Position numbers and translations under genes: made by a program. From the NCBI GenBank assembly GCA_019873645.1, contig JAIOAX010000009.1, forward strand, positions 90,493-154,492: DNA of 64,000 bases. Direction: 5' to 3'. Below the pieces are notes generated by a model. The model did not search any database, was not told the origin of the DNA, and saw nothing but the letters and a program-made list of their open reading frames with translations. Position 1 is the stretch's first letter; each line of letters opens with the position of its first letter. Below, one piece after another: positions 44,588-53,292 of the stretch. Source of the DNA: Chloroflexota bacterium. Lineage in GTDB: Bacteria > Chloroflexota > Anaerolineae > B4-G1 > SLSP01.

Positions 44588-45791
44588 AAAGCATCGGTAG
44601 GAACAACAACCCCACGAGAACCAGCCACGGCGCCAGGTCTTGGATGACGAGCAACGCAGCGCTCCACGTCGCGGATACCGCATTGCCGGACTGCTGGTCC
44701 TGTTCCAACCAGACGCGCCAGGCGCGTTCAAGCGCCGCCCAATCGCTTCCCAGCACTTGTTTCACGCCGACGGCATCCTCCACGCCGTCGGCATACGTTT
44801 GAAGCAACGCGCGGACTTTCGTCCAGCCGTAGGTCTCCCGCAGATATTGCACGAAGCTCTGGCTTTGTGCATAAGAAAGCAGCGCGCGCCGGTAATCTTC
44901 CGGGAAAGGATGGCTTAATGTCTCCAGGGGGATGAGCGTCCCGTCCTTGACGGCCTGTTGCAAGGCCAGGGTATAGGCGGGATCGGGGCTGTACTCAAAG
45001 GAGGAGGCCAGTCCTTCAACGAGCCAGGTGGGCAGGGCGGCATAGCCTTGCGGGCCGGTGAAATCGTAGAGCACTTTGTGGGTCAGCTCGTGGGGGATGT
45101 CGCGCTTCATTTTGACGGTGGCTTCGGATGAGGGTGAAATCGCCAGCAGCACCACGCCGATCTCCGGGTAGGCCTGTCCACCCACCCACTCCCGTCCCGT
45201 CAACCGCAGCGCCGATTGCAAGTCGGGCAGCGAGGGATAAATGTAAAGGGTCACGGGACCGGTCGAAGGTACCTCAAGCGTCTTCTGAATGTTGTCGAGG
45301 GCGGTTTGCGCGATGTCCAGCGCGTTGAGCATCAATGCCTTGTCGCCGGCGACCCAATGGACGGTGATGTGGTTATCTTGCAATGTTTGCCATAGAAAGC
45401 GGTTGTCCTCATACAGGAAGCGGGTTTTGGCGGTGTTCTGGGTGTTTCCCTGAGCGTCTTTGTATTCCCACCAGTAGCTGATGGTTATGAAGGGGGAAAA
45501 GGGTTGTTCACGCAAATCGCGTTCATACTGTCCCACCCCCTGGATAACTGCCGTGGGATAAATCTGGGTGTAGGTGCCGACTTTGAGGTACAGTGTGGCT
45601 GTGTCGGGCGCAGCGGCAGATGGAAACGTCACGGTGAAGATAGCCGTTTGTCCGAAGGTGTAGGTGTGTGCAACGGCGACCTCGGATTGGGCGTGCAACG
45701 GCGCGACGGCGAGCATCAGCAACACCGACGCCACCAGGAGTGCCATAAGTCTACGATTTGCCCGATGTTGCAGCCTACCGCTCAGTCCCAC
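44556..45791 (-). CDS. Secreted HExxH metalloprotease-like protein (gluzincin, MA clan)
   Basis: A 411-residue exported protein. After a short basic segment comes a signal-like helix (LMALLVASVLLMLAVAPLHA), an N-terminal beta domain to about residue 135, then a catalytic domain with IPHELTHKVL (zinc ligands His234 and His238, catalytic Glu235) and the downstream WLVEGLASSFE supplying the third ligand. This arrangement matches the peptidase MA family. A C-terminal helix (WLVLVGLLFLPMLFTGIGVL) anchors it in the membrane. The GTG start at 45791 uses the AGGAGG inside the 3' end of the previous gene and overlaps it by 10 bases, so translation is coupled. Confidence 0.85.
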   Translation of the reverse strand: MGLSGRLQHRANRRLMALLVASVLLMLAVAPLHAQSEVAVAHTYTFGQTAIFTVTFPSAAAPDTATLYLKVGTYTQIYPTAVIQGVGQYERDLREQPFSPFITISYWWEYKDAQGNTQNTAKTRFLYEDNRFLWQTLQDNHITVHWVAGDKALMLNALDIAQTALDNIQKTLEVPSTGPVTLYIYPSLPDLQSALRLTGREWVGGQAYPEIGVVLLAISPSSEATVKMKRDIPHELTHKVLYDFTGPQGYAALPTWLVEGLASSFEYSPDPAYTLALQQAVKDGTLIPLETLSHPFPEDYRRALLSYAQSQSFVQYLRETYGWTKVRALLQTYADGVEDAVGVKQVLGSDWAALERAWRVWLEQDQQSGNAVSATWSAALLVIQDLAPWLVLVGLLFLPMLFTGIGVLARR

Positions 45792-46951
45792 AAATCCTCC
45801 TCATCTTCATCGTCCTCATCCTCGTCGTCCTCGTCGCTTTCGAAATAGAGCGTCCGGAACTCTCCGTCTTCGTCCACCTCGAAGTCGTCTTCGGCGTCGA
45901 AATCGTCCATATCCTCATCCAGGTCAGCGATGCCAAAGCCGAACCTGAGTTTGGCGTCGAGGTCGTCATCCTCTGCGGCCCAACTCTCCTCACTCGCGCC
46001 TTCAAATTCAGTGGGGGGGCCGAAGAAAGTCGAGAGGTCGCCGTGGAAGAAGTCCAGTTCCTCAAGTGCGTCCTGGGCTGCCTGCCGCAGGGCGGGATTT
46101 TCGGAGTGGATATGGTGTTCCAGGGCGCGTTGTGCCTGTTTCCCTCCGATCTGTCCCAAGGCCCATAGAGCCATTTGCTGGATGTCGGGGTTGACATCTT
46201 CCACCAGCTCGATGAGTGCCGGGACGGCCTCCGACAGGCTCAACTCGCCGCAAGCGCGCGTCGCTTCATAGCGCATTTCGGGCAGGGGATTGAAGAGTTC
46301 CTGGTAAGCGATTTTGGCCCAGCGTTTATCGGCGCTGCGCCCCATCGCCGTTATGGCGCTGATGCGCATGCGTTCTTCAGGGTGCGCGTAGGCGTCGGCG
46401 ATCATCTCCGGCACGCCGGCAATGCCGGTGTAGCCAAGGGCCTCGATGGCACGCCGGCGCACATCCAGGTCTTCGTCGGGGTTGTTGTATGTGGCGGTCA
46501 AGGCCGCACAGGCGGTGTCAAAAGGCCGCGGGCGGATTTTGTTCAATTCGCCGAGCAATACGAAGTGCGCCAGCGTTTGGGCCGCCGCCGCGCGCACTGC
46601 CGCGACGGCGTCATGCTTCAGAATCTCGATCAGTTGTGGCACCAGGCGCACATCTTCATCCTCAAAAAGTCCCAGGATAGCCGCCGCGCGCACTTCGGCA
46701 TCCTGATCATACATCGCCATGCGGAAAATCGCCGAGAAGTCCAGTTCAAAATCGGCTTCGGCCAATGTGCTCCAGGTCTGTACGAGTTCGCGGCGCACCG
46801 CGACGGGGAGCATGGGCCACGCAGCCGTGAAGCGCTGCATATCTTTTTCCAGCAGACCTGAAAATTGTTTCAGGTCTCTGGCTTCCGGCATTTCTTGAAA
46901 TTCCTCAAGGAGCTGCCATAGACTGTCGGTTATTTTCTTCTCCGTCATCAT
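45782..46951 (-). CDS. HEAT-repeat protein with extremely acidic C-terminus
   Basis: A 389-residue protein without signal peptide. Residues 75-300 contain HEAT-like helical pairs (DAEVRAAAILGLFEDEDVRLVPQLIEIL, VAAVRAAAAQTLAHF, LDVRRRAIEALGYTGIAGVPEMI, NPDIQQMALWALGQIGG). Residues 320-389 are dominated by Asp and Glu (ESDEDDEDEDDEDEEDLWD), encoded by tandem gat/gag triplets. HEAT repeats usually act as protein-protein scaffolds. The gene sits between an RseP-type protease and a secreted protease, its translation is coupled to the latter, and its partner may be one of these. No enzymatic motif seen. Confidence 0.85.
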   Translation of the reverse strand: MMTEKKITDSLWQLLEEFQEMPEARDLKQFSGLLEKDMQRFTAAWPMLPVAVRRELVQTWSTLAEADFELDFSAIFRMAMYDQDAEVRAAAILGLFEDEDVRLVPQLIEILKHDAVAAVRAAAAQTLAHFVLLGELNKIRPRPFDTACAALTATYNNPDEDLDVRRRAIEALGYTGIAGVPEMIADAYAHPEERMRISAITAMGRSADKRWAKIAYQELFNPLPEMRYEATRACGELSLSEAVPALIELVEDVNPDIQQMALWALGQIGGKQAQRALEHHIHSENPALRQAAQDALEELDFFHGDLSTFFGPPTEFEGASEESWAAEDDDLDAKLRFGFGIADLDEDMDDFDAEDDFEVDEDGEFRTLYFESDEDDEDEDDEDEEDLWD

Positions 46952-47022
46952 AATCCGCTAAATCCGTTTCGTTCAATTTCATACGTTTTCATACGTTGTT
47001 ATTCGTTCGTTGTCATTTGTTG

Positions 47023-48174
47023 TTAGGGCAAGGGAACCGGCGCGACAATGTCCAGAATGGCAATGAAGATGAAGAGCGCAATCAGAATGAACAGGGCGAT
47101 GGTATGGATGCGTTCCTCGAGCGCCGGTGTGAGCGGCTTGCGGCGCACTTTTTCCACAATCGAGAACAGGATGCGTCCCCCATCCAGCGCCGGGATGGGA
47201 AGCAGGTTAAAAATCCCCAGGCTGACGCTGATGAGGATCACAAAGTTGAGGAACGGATAGATGGCGCTGGATGCAACGCTCTCTTCTACTGATTGCTGAG
47301 CGATCTGGCTGATGCCGATGATGCCCACCGGCCGCGCCTGTTCGATGGGAATCAGCCCCCGGACAATGTAGACCGGCAGCATTAGCGACACACCGATCAC
47401 ATTTCCGATATAGCGGGAGCCATAAGTCAGCGCCTGTCCTAAAGGATAACGCTTGAGATTGCCGGGATTTTCCAGTCCCTTGACGACGATCCCCATTGCA
47501 CCCTGTCCCTCCGGTGGATTGACGCGCGGCACAAGGGAGACGGTGAGCGTCTGCCCGTTGCGCTCTAGCGTCAGCTCGGTGGGTTGTCCCAACGTCTTTT
47601 GCGTCAGCCGCGAGACATCCGCCGTTCCCTCCACCTTTTCCCCGTTGACGGCCACGATGACGTCGTTGACTTGCAAATGCGCCTCGGCGGCCGGGGACGC
47701 CGGCGCTATCTGATCAATCACTACCCGCACCGTCGGGATGCCGGTGAGAAAGACCAGCGTCGCCAGAATCCAGGCGGTGAGCAGGTTCATCAGCGGGCCG
47801 CCCAGGTAGACGAGGATGCGTTTTTCGGGCGGTTTGGCATACAGGCTATGCGCTTGAGCCACGGCCTTTTCGGCCAGTTGTTCCGGCGATTCCTCTTCGG
47901 CATCCTCCTGGTTTGCTTCGGCAAAAGCCTGCTCGCCTTCGAGCCGCACGAAGCCACCCAACGGTATCCAGTTGAGGGTAAACTCTGTTTCCTGCCAGCG
48001 GAAGAGCCGGGCAATGCGCGGCGGAAAGCCGATGCCGAACTCTCTGGCCCAAACACCCGTAAATTTTGCCATGATAAGATGGCCGAACTCATGGACGATG
48101 ATCAGGGGGATCAATCCCACGATAAAGCCCCCGATCATGCCTAATCCATCTTTTATGCCATTCCAGATCTCCAT
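47023..48174 (-). CDS. rseP: RseP-type intramembrane metalloprotease (site-2 protease, M50)
   Basis: A 383-residue membrane protease. HEFGH at residues 28-32 in the first helix gives the zinc ligands and catalytic Glu; NLLPIPALDGGRI near residue 325 is the second conserved motif that supplies the Asp ligand. A PDZ domain (IAPASPAAEAHLQVNDVIVAVNGEKV) lies between. An acidic loop (EANQEDAEEESPEQ) precedes the second helix. Family members cut membrane-bound anti-sigma factors and leftover signal peptides. The usual dxr and cdsA neighbours are absent; instead a HEAT protein follows 71 bases downstream. Confidence 0.93.
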   Translation of the reverse strand: MEIWNGIKDGLGMIGGFIVGLIPLIIVHEFGHLIMAKFTGVWAREFGIGFPPRIARLFRWQETEFTLNWIPLGGFVRLEGEQAFAEANQEDAEEESPEQLAEKAVAQAHSLYAKPPEKRILVYLGGPLMNLLTAWILATLVFLTGIPTVRVVIDQIAPASPAAEAHLQVNDVIVAVNGEKVEGTADVSRLTQKTLGQPTELTLERNGQTLTVSLVPRVNPPEGQGAMGIVVKGLENPGNLKRYPLGQALTYGSRYIGNVIGVSLMLPVYIVRGLIPIEQARPVGIIGISQIAQQSVEESVASSAIYPFLNFVILISVSLGIFNLLPIPALDGGRILFSIVEKVRRKPLTPALEERIHTIALFILIALFIFIAILDIVAPVPLP

Positions 48175-48244
48175 AACTTTTTTCTCTGTTTTTCTCCTTC
48201 ACTGCTGTTATGGTGATTATACCCGAAGCGTCCCTTACTGTCCA

Positions 48245-48536
48245 GGGTACATTTCAACTTGGGAGAAAAAGTTAGATAAACTTCTGAAATAATGCGCCTG
48301 GATTGGTTGTAAATCTCCTTTGGAACCCACGATGAGGCTAAGGGTTAACATTGTACTTTTGCGCCCCCGATCCCGGCCTCACTCCAAAGGGAGCGAGGAG
48401 GTAAATAGAGGGGGATTTTGCGCGGCGAAGCCGCGCAAAATCCCCCTTTGGGAAATCTCTCCGCACGCGGGGAGAGCGGAGGCAGGGGGTGAGAGGGGAA
48501 AACGCCAAAAACCTGCCCCCGTCCTGAAATGCACCC
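48245..48536. mobile_element. Miniature inverted-repeat element, family A, with target duplication
   Basis: A 292-bp element with ends gggtacatttcaac and gtcctgaaatgcaccc. It is bracketed by actgtcca at 48237-48244 and 48537-48544 (the right copy extends to actgtccag). The interior has the palindrome gggggattttgcgcggcg..cgccgcgcaaaatccccc and ctccgcacgcggggag, shared with the element at 52983. No coding capacity. Confidence 0.82.
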
Positions 48537-48586
48537 ACTGTCCAGAGCTATTTGTTTTCTTCCCAGGCAAGGCTATACTTTTTAAA

Positions 48587-48809
48587 GGCAAACTAAGGTT
48601 TGCCCTACACTGGCAAACTAAAGTTTGCCTTACACTACACTGGCAAACTAAAGTTTGCCCTACACTGGCAAACTAAAGTTTGCCCTACATTGGCAAACTA
48701 AGGTTTGCCTTACACTGGCAAACTAAAGTTTGCCCTACACTGGCAAACTAAAGTTTGCCTTACACTGGCAAACTAAAGTTTGCCCTACACTGGCAAACTA
48801 AAGTTTGCC
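48587..48809. repeat. Nine-copy tandem array of a 25-bp palindromic unit
   Basis: The unit ggcaaactaaagtttgcc plus (c/t)tacact repeats at 48587, 48612, 48642, 48667, 48692, 48717, 48742, 48767 and 48792. All steps are 25 bp except one of 30. Each unit can form a 7-bp stem (GGCAAAC/GTTTGCC) with a TAAA or TAAG loop. No unique spacers, so not CRISPR. A single relative is at 31545. Confidence 0.92.
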
Positions 48810-48935
48810 CTCATGTCAGTGTTTCAACGATTTCCCGGGGAGTGTAACCGAACCTTGTGGTACAGCCCTGATAGTGCAAATGGACGCAGGACTATTTGAC
48901 TAACAACTATCCGACGATTTTGGGAGGAGGTCTGT

Positions 48936-50303
48936 ATGTCTCATCTGCGCAGAGGGTGGGGGGCCGGTCTGTGGTTGTGCGTGTGCCTTTTAGCGCGTTC
49001 CTTGCCGGCCGCCGCACAAACGAATCAGCGGCTCGTGCTGGCGTTTTACTATGCCTGGTTCGATATGCTCACCTGGGAGAAAGGACTGCCCGATCAGCCG
49101 CTGCAACGTTATCACTCCGCCGATGTGTATGCCATCCAGCGGCACGTGCGCGAGGCGCAACAGGCCGGCATTGATGCGCTCGTGCAAGCCTGGTATGGCC
49201 CTGAGATGACGAACAATCAGACCGAGGCCAATTTCCGCGTCTTGCTGGATCAAGCCCAAATCCAGGGGATACGCGCGGCTGTGTCGGTGGACATGGGCGG
49301 GCCTTTTTTGCAGAGTCAGGATGAGGTCATCACGGCGTTGCGGGTGTTGTGGGAAGATCATGCGCAACATCCCGCCTATTTGCAGGTGGATGGCCGTCCC
49401 GTGGCTTTCTTTTGGGAACAAGAGCACTTCTCGCTCGCTGACTGGCAGGCCATCCGCGCGCAAGTAGACCCGATGCGGCGGATGCTGTGGATCGCGGAAG
49501 GGACGCAACTGGAATACCTTGAGGTTTTCGATGGTCTGTATCTCTACAGTGTGGCCTGGTCGGCGACGCCCGCCGCGGTGCTGGAGCGTTGGGGCAATGC
49601 CGTCCACCAGTGGAATGCGCAGCATAACACTTTCCGTTACTGGGTGGCGACGGTCATGCCCGGTTACAACGATCTGGCAACCGGACGCGCCGATGCGTTC
49701 ATCCGCGAGCGCGACGCCGGCGCCTATTACCGGGCCTGTTGGGACGGCGCGCGCAACAGCACCGCCGACTGGGTGGTTATCACCAGCTTTAACGAATGGC
49801 TGGAAGGCACACACATCGAGCCATCCGTCAACTACGGGGATTTCTACATCAACTTGACCGCCGAACTGGCCGCCGTGTATCGGGCTGCGTCTTTCGAGGC
49901 TACCCCCACCGCCACGCCGGAACCGCCTACCGCGACGCCTGAGCCGCCCACGCCGGAACCCGCCACCGCCACCCCGACCGCCACCCCTGTCCCCGACACG
50001 CCTGCGCCGACCGTCACCCCTTACCTCACGCCGACGGCAACGCTTACCCCGACCGCCACGCCTTTCCGGCTGGCTACCCCCACGCCGCGCCCGGCAGGAT
50101 TGCCTGCCGCGACTGCCTCCGCCACGCCCTTGCCACGGATGCTGCCGACCGCCTCGCCTGCAAGCGCGCCGGCAACGCTTTCGCCTACACGGACCTTGAT
50201 GCCGGTCGAAGGGGTTGCCCCAAAAACGTGCACCCTTGCACCTGTCGGGATGTTCTTGTGCGGCTGTGTGTTTGTCTACCGGCAATGGCGCGCCGCGACG
50301 TAA
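48936..50303 (+). CDS. Secreted GH99-like glycosidase with Thr/Pro-rich stalk and membrane anchor
   Basis: A 455-residue exported protein with signal peptide (GLWLCVCLLARSLPAAAQ). The catalytic region (about 30-320) opens with LVLAFYYAWFD and contains AGIDALVQAWYGPE, RPVAFFWEQEHFS and SFNEWLEGTHIEPS. The last motif with FYYxWF is characteristic of GH99-like and WbsX-like TIM barrels acting on alpha-mannose-type glycans. Residues 325-430 are a Thr/Pro/Ala linker typical of cell-surface proteins, followed by a C-terminal hydrophobic segment (LAPVGMFLCGCVFVY) and basic tail that probably anchor it. GGGAGGAGG precedes the ATG. Exact substrate unknown. Confidence 0.8.
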   Translation: MSHLRRGWGAGLWLCVCLLARSLPAAAQTNQRLVLAFYYAWFDMLTWEKGLPDQPLQRYHSADVYAIQRHVREAQQAGIDALVQAWYGPEMTNNQTEANFRVLLDQAQIQGIRAAVSVDMGGPFLQSQDEVITALRVLWEDHAQHPAYLQVDGRPVAFFWEQEHFSLADWQAIRAQVDPMRRMLWIAEGTQLEYLEVFDGLYLYSVAWSATPAAVLERWGNAVHQWNAQHNTFRYWVATVMPGYNDLATGRADAFIRERDAGAYYRACWDGARNSTADWVVITSFNEWLEGTHIEPSVNYGDFYINLTAELAAVYRAASFEATPTATPEPPTATPEPPTPEPATATPTATPVPDTPAPTVTPYLTPTATLTPTATPFRLATPTPRPAGLPAATASATPLPRMLPTASPASAPATLSPTRTLMPVEGVAPKTCTLAPVGMFLCGCVFVYRQWRAAT

Positions 50304-50304
50304 A

Positions 50305-50328
50305 ACCCCGCAGCCTGAGCTGCGGGGT
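50305..50328. terminator. Hairpin between convergent genes
   Basis: ACCCCGCAG and CTGCGGGGT form a 9-bp stem with a 6-base loop, directly after the GH99-like stop codon and facing the end of the PH-domain gene. There is no T-run. Confidence 0.55.
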
Positions 50329-50354
50329 CCAAGACTCCAAGATGTTTTTCGGAA

Positions 50355-50999
50355 TTACCCGAAGATCAATTCTTCAAGTCGCTTAATATCCGCCGGTCTG
50401 ACATCGGGAAATCGCAACCCCCCTTTGACTTGCGCACCGGTCTCCTTGAATTCGTAACCGCTCATACTGAGCATGACGTCGCGGCTGCCGGTGAGCGCCT
50501 GGAAAAAGCCCCAGAACGGGCTTTTGGAGAAGTTGGTGTCCAGGACTTGAATCTTGCCGCCTTTGAGGTAGATCACATCGGCAAAACCGCGCCGCTCAGG
50601 ATGCGGTGTAATGAGGATAAAGCGTTTGTTGGTCACGATGAACTGCCATTGGTGATACAATAACCAGGACTGCACGGATTCAAAGAGACACATTAAGGCA
50701 AAGATGACCACCATCGCCGCGACAAGTTGCCCTCTTTCGGAGTGGTTGAGGCTTGTAAGCCCCAAGGCAATCAGCGCCGGCACGAGGATAAGCGTGCCCA
50801 AAGCTCCCAATAGCTTGGGGACTTCGGCCCGGTATTGCGCCATCTGGATGACCTGCTTGATCTCTTCTCCCTCAAGGTAATGCGGCTTGGGGAAAAAAGC
50901 CTCCAGGAAAGGTCGAAAAAGTTTCTCTAAGAATCCCCAGATTTTTTGAAAGGCGACCGGCAACCTGGTTTTTTCCTGTGCTACTTGAGGCGTCGTCAC
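50355..50999 (-). CDS. Membrane protein with bacterial PH (YdbT-like) domain
   Basis: A 214-residue protein. Two hydrophobic helices at about 62-82 and 90-110 (LGALGTLILVPALIALGLTSL, LVAAMVVIFALMCLFESVQSW) are followed by a PH-like domain: HQWQFIVTNKRFILIT, DVIYLKGGKIQVLDTNF and a final helix RPADIKRLEELIFG. The NKRFILI signature is typical of bPH2 domains, which bind proteins or lipids at the membrane. The GTG start at 50999 has no strong binding site. It is the third gene of a short minus-strand run with a LysM protein and a cell-wall enzyme-like protein. Confidence 0.72.
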   Translation of the reverse strand: MTTPQVAQEKTRLPVAFQKIWGFLEKLFRPFLEAFFPKPHYLEGEEIKQVIQMAQYRAEVPKLLGALGTLILVPALIALGLTSLNHSERGQLVAAMVVIFALMCLFESVQSWLLYHQWQFIVTNKRFILITPHPERRGFADVIYLKGGKIQVLDTNFSKSPFWGFFQALTGSRDVMLSMSGYEFKETGAQVKGGLRFPDVRPADIKRLEELIFG

Positions 51000-51028
51000 A
51001 GTTTCACGGCTCGCACAGTTGCGGTTTT

Positions 51029-51556
51029 TTATGGGATGATGAGCTGCTGCCCCGGATAGATGGTATCGCTTGTCAGGTTGTTGCGCTGTTTGAGACGTTG
51101 CAAATCTACCCCGTAATAACGACTGATACGATATAACGTTTCCCCTGATTGCACTGTGTGCACACGCTCGGTGCCGGCAGGGGATAGGCTTTGGGCCGGA
51201 ACGGTGATCGGCGTCGCTACCGGGCTGCTGACCGGCGTGGGCGTGGCGCCCCCAGGCGCCGTGGTGACGACAATCCCCGGACCACTGACGACCTGATTAA
51301 ACAGATCCATACTGACATCTTGCAACTGTTTGGCCGTGGCGGATTGTCGGGTATCGTTGATCAGTCGCACGGCCCACCAGGGGAGGAACCGCGAGGTTAT
51401 CCACAAGACAATCAAAAGGGTCAGGATTACACCGGCAAAGTAAGTAAGCAATTTCCCCAGATTATTGGCCATGAGGTCACGTTTGAAGATCAGCCAGAAT
51501 GCCCACACTATGGCTACGAAGATGAGAAAAAGTACGACTATGGCTCCTGCGTTCAT
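51029..51556 (-). CDS. Membrane-anchored LysM-domain protein
   Basis: A 175-residue protein with two N-terminal helices (AGAIVVLFLIFVAIVWAFWLIF and LTYFAGVILTLLIVLWI), a linker rich in Pro, Thr and Val, and a C-terminal LysM domain (VHTVQSGETLYRISRYYGVD ... LTSDTIYPGQQLIIP) that binds peptidoglycan. The ATG at 51556 follows AAAGGAG; an in-frame TTG six codons upstream is less likely. It starts 30 bases after the gene at 51587 and is probably cotranscribed with it, holding cell-wall enzymes near their substrate. Confidence 0.87.
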   Translation of the reverse strand: MNAGAIVVLFLIFVAIVWAFWLIFKRDLMANNLGKLLTYFAGVILTLLIVLWITSRFLPWWAVRLINDTRQSATAKQLQDVSMDLFNQVVSGPGIVVTTAPGGATPTPVSSPVATPITVPAQSLSPAGTERVHTVQSGETLYRISRYYGVDLQRLKQRNNLTSDTIYPGQQLIIP

Positions 51557-51586
51557 GATGGACTCCTTTCCCAAAAATTTAAGATT

Positions 51587-52894
51587 CTAATAGATTGGCG
51601 GGCACATATCCGCCGGTACAAAACTCAGCGCATCTACAAAGCCGGCATTGACTTTGTCATAAACCGCGTAATGGATTCCCGGCTTGTAATTCCCGGCGCC
51701 GCTGACCGCTCCAATGGGCGCGCCGGTCGTCACGGCTCCTTCGGCTGCTGTATACGAACGCAATCCGATGATCCACACGGTCCATTCCTCATTTTCAATC
51801 TGCACCGTCAGGTTACCGTTCCCATCTGTGTAACGGATTAGCTGACCTGGCATCGGCGCAACCACCAGCGACGCTTTGTCGGGGATCAAGTCTATCCCCG
51901 GAAACAGGCCGCACATCAACTCACCCTGCTTCGACGGTGCTATGAACAGCGGACTGATGTTGGGTCGCAGGGTCACATCGCCGTCCGTGTGCGGTGCGAT
52001 GAAACAGTCCTGGACGACCGGCGCGCGACAGGTTGGAGACGACGGGGGGGCCGGTACAATACTCCCGCCATTCGGCGTTGTGGCATGGTCCCCTTTTTTG
52101 TGGAGACCCTCGCGCAGCGTCCAGACTTTGTCGAACAACTCCTGGAGCAGCATGGCTGGCGCCAGCAATATCGGCGCCGCTGCCGGCTCGCCGCGTTGCG
52201 CCAACTGCGCCTGAATTGCCAGATGCACCGGCCAGGCGCCCAGCGCCGTCAGCCGGTGTTGGCGTCCCTGGATGTCGGTCAAGACCATGTTCTGGTGCAG
52301 CGCATCGTAGCCGTTCATCACATAAGCCGAAGCGTCAGGGTTCATCCGACTGCGCGGCCCGGCGTTGTAGTACAGGTAGCATTGCTTAATGAGCTTCGGG
52401 TCCGTCGTCGTGTAGGTGATTTCAGGACAATAGGTCTTGAAAACGTGAGTCCCCAGTTGCAGTTGCCGGATGACCTCCCAGGGCGTTTGTGGCCCCGGTG
52501 GGAAACAGGGCAAAGCACCCGTTGAGACTGCCGTATACAGTCCCATAATGCCTTCGCAGTTGTTGGGATTTTCTTCGCTAAGGCTGTTCTCTTTGTACCA
52601 CAAGACCAACGGGACAACCGGCGGGACATCCTCGCGGTACGCGATCAACTGTGCTACGCTGGACCAACGCTCGATTTGCGCCTGTTGGGCCATGCTCAAT
52701 TCGTAACGTGCATTCCAGACGGACTGGCTTCCCAAACTGATGGCAATCGGCAGACTGAGAAACAGCAGTGTATCGGTCATGCCGGTCAGCAAGGCACGCG
52801 CCATAACACGCACCTGGACTTTGAGGAACGGCACGACGTATACGCGAATCCACTCGACGAACCAACCGGGTAGTAGCCCTGTCAACCATGCCAT
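51587..52894 (-). CDS. Membrane protein with transglycosylase-like and degenerate M23-like regions
   Basis: A 435-residue protein with an N-terminal membrane helix (LTGMTDTLLFLSLPIAISLG). Residues 70-200 contain YKENSLSEENPNNCEGIMGLY, a Glu followed by a small helical region that recalls lysozyme/transglycosylase folds, and several Cys. Residues 320-430 have the strand order of an M23 (LytM) domain (LVVAPMPGQLIRYTDGNGNLTVQIENEEW, ITTGAPIGAVSG-type turn, HYAVYDKVN), but the metal-binding HxH is reduced to HYA. The C-terminal domain may therefore bind peptidoglycan without cutting it. It heads a run with LysM and PH-domain genes. Family assignments here are tentative. Confidence 0.6.
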   Translation of the reverse strand: MAWLTGLLPGWFVEWIRVYVVPFLKVQVRVMARALLTGMTDTLLFLSLPIAISLGSQSVWNARYELSMAQQAQIERWSSVAQLIAYREDVPPVVPLVLWYKENSLSEENPNNCEGIMGLYTAVSTGALPCFPPGPQTPWEVIRQLQLGTHVFKTYCPEITYTTTDPKLIKQCYLYYNAGPRSRMNPDASAYVMNGYDALHQNMVLTDIQGRQHRLTALGAWPVHLAIQAQLAQRGEPAAAPILLAPAMLLQELFDKVWTLREGLHKKGDHATTPNGGSIVPAPPSSPTCRAPVVQDCFIAPHTDGDVTLRPNISPLFIAPSKQGELMCGLFPGIDLIPDKASLVVAPMPGQLIRYTDGNGNLTVQIENEEWTVWIIGLRSYTAAEGAVTTGAPIGAVSGAGNYKPGIHYAVYDKVNAGFVDALSFVPADMCPPIY

Positions 52895-52914
52895 TTCTAA
52901 CTCTAATTATATCT

Positions 52915-52943
52915 ACTATAATCGTTTTTACAAATTTTGGCAA
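52915..52943 (-). promoter_or_regulatory. Promoter of the cell-wall gene run
   Basis: On the minus strand TTGCCA, a 17-base spacer and TATAGT, about 20 bases before the start codon at 52894. Coordinates are accurate to about one base. Confidence 0.65.
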
Positions 52944-52982
52944 GTCCAGACAAAATAACTTCTCATTCGTCATTTTGTGAAA

Positions 52983-53167
52983 GGGGCGCATTTCAGCGCA
53001 CTTGTGCGCCTCCGGCTCTGCCTCCTTTGGGGTGGGGAGGTAAATAGGGGGGATTTTGGGCGGCGAAGCCGCCCAAAATCCCCCACTCTCCCCGCACGCG
53101 GGGAGAGCGCGGGCAGGGGGTGAGAGGGGAAAACTCGAAAAACCTGCCCCCGTCCTGAAATGCATCC
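52983..53167. mobile_element. Miniature inverted-repeat element, family A
   Basis: Ends ggggcgcatttcag and ctgaaatgcatcc are inverted copies. The interior shares the gggggattttg..caaaatccccc palindrome, the cgcacgcggggagag segment and the tgagaggggaaaac end with the element at 48245. No clear target duplication. It lies between divergent genes. Confidence 0.7.
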
Positions 53168-53182
53168 GCATCCGGCGGAGAG

Positions 53183-53211
53183 TTGCCCCTTTTCCTCTCC
53201 TGTGGTATAGT
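53183..53211 (+). promoter_or_regulatory. aspS promoter
   Basis: TTGCCC (53183-53188), a 17-base spacer and TATAGT (53206-53211). The untranslated region that follows carries three copies of cgctgattctttt (53238-53280) just before GAAGGAGG and the start codon. Confidence 0.65.
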
Positions 53212-53292
53212 AGGTTCTCGATTCTGGATTCTTGATTCGCTGATTCTTTTCTCGCTGATTCTTTTTTCGCTGATTCTTTTGAAGGAGGCCCT

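Noticed and set aside
45504..45848. A plus-strand frame ending in a long serine run
   Set aside because: It is the complement of the Asp/Glu triplet run in the HEAT gene and has no start signal.
48587..48809. Regularly spaced repeats that could suggest a CRISPR array
   Set aside because: The units are directly adjacent at 25-bp steps with no unique spacers, and no cas genes are present.
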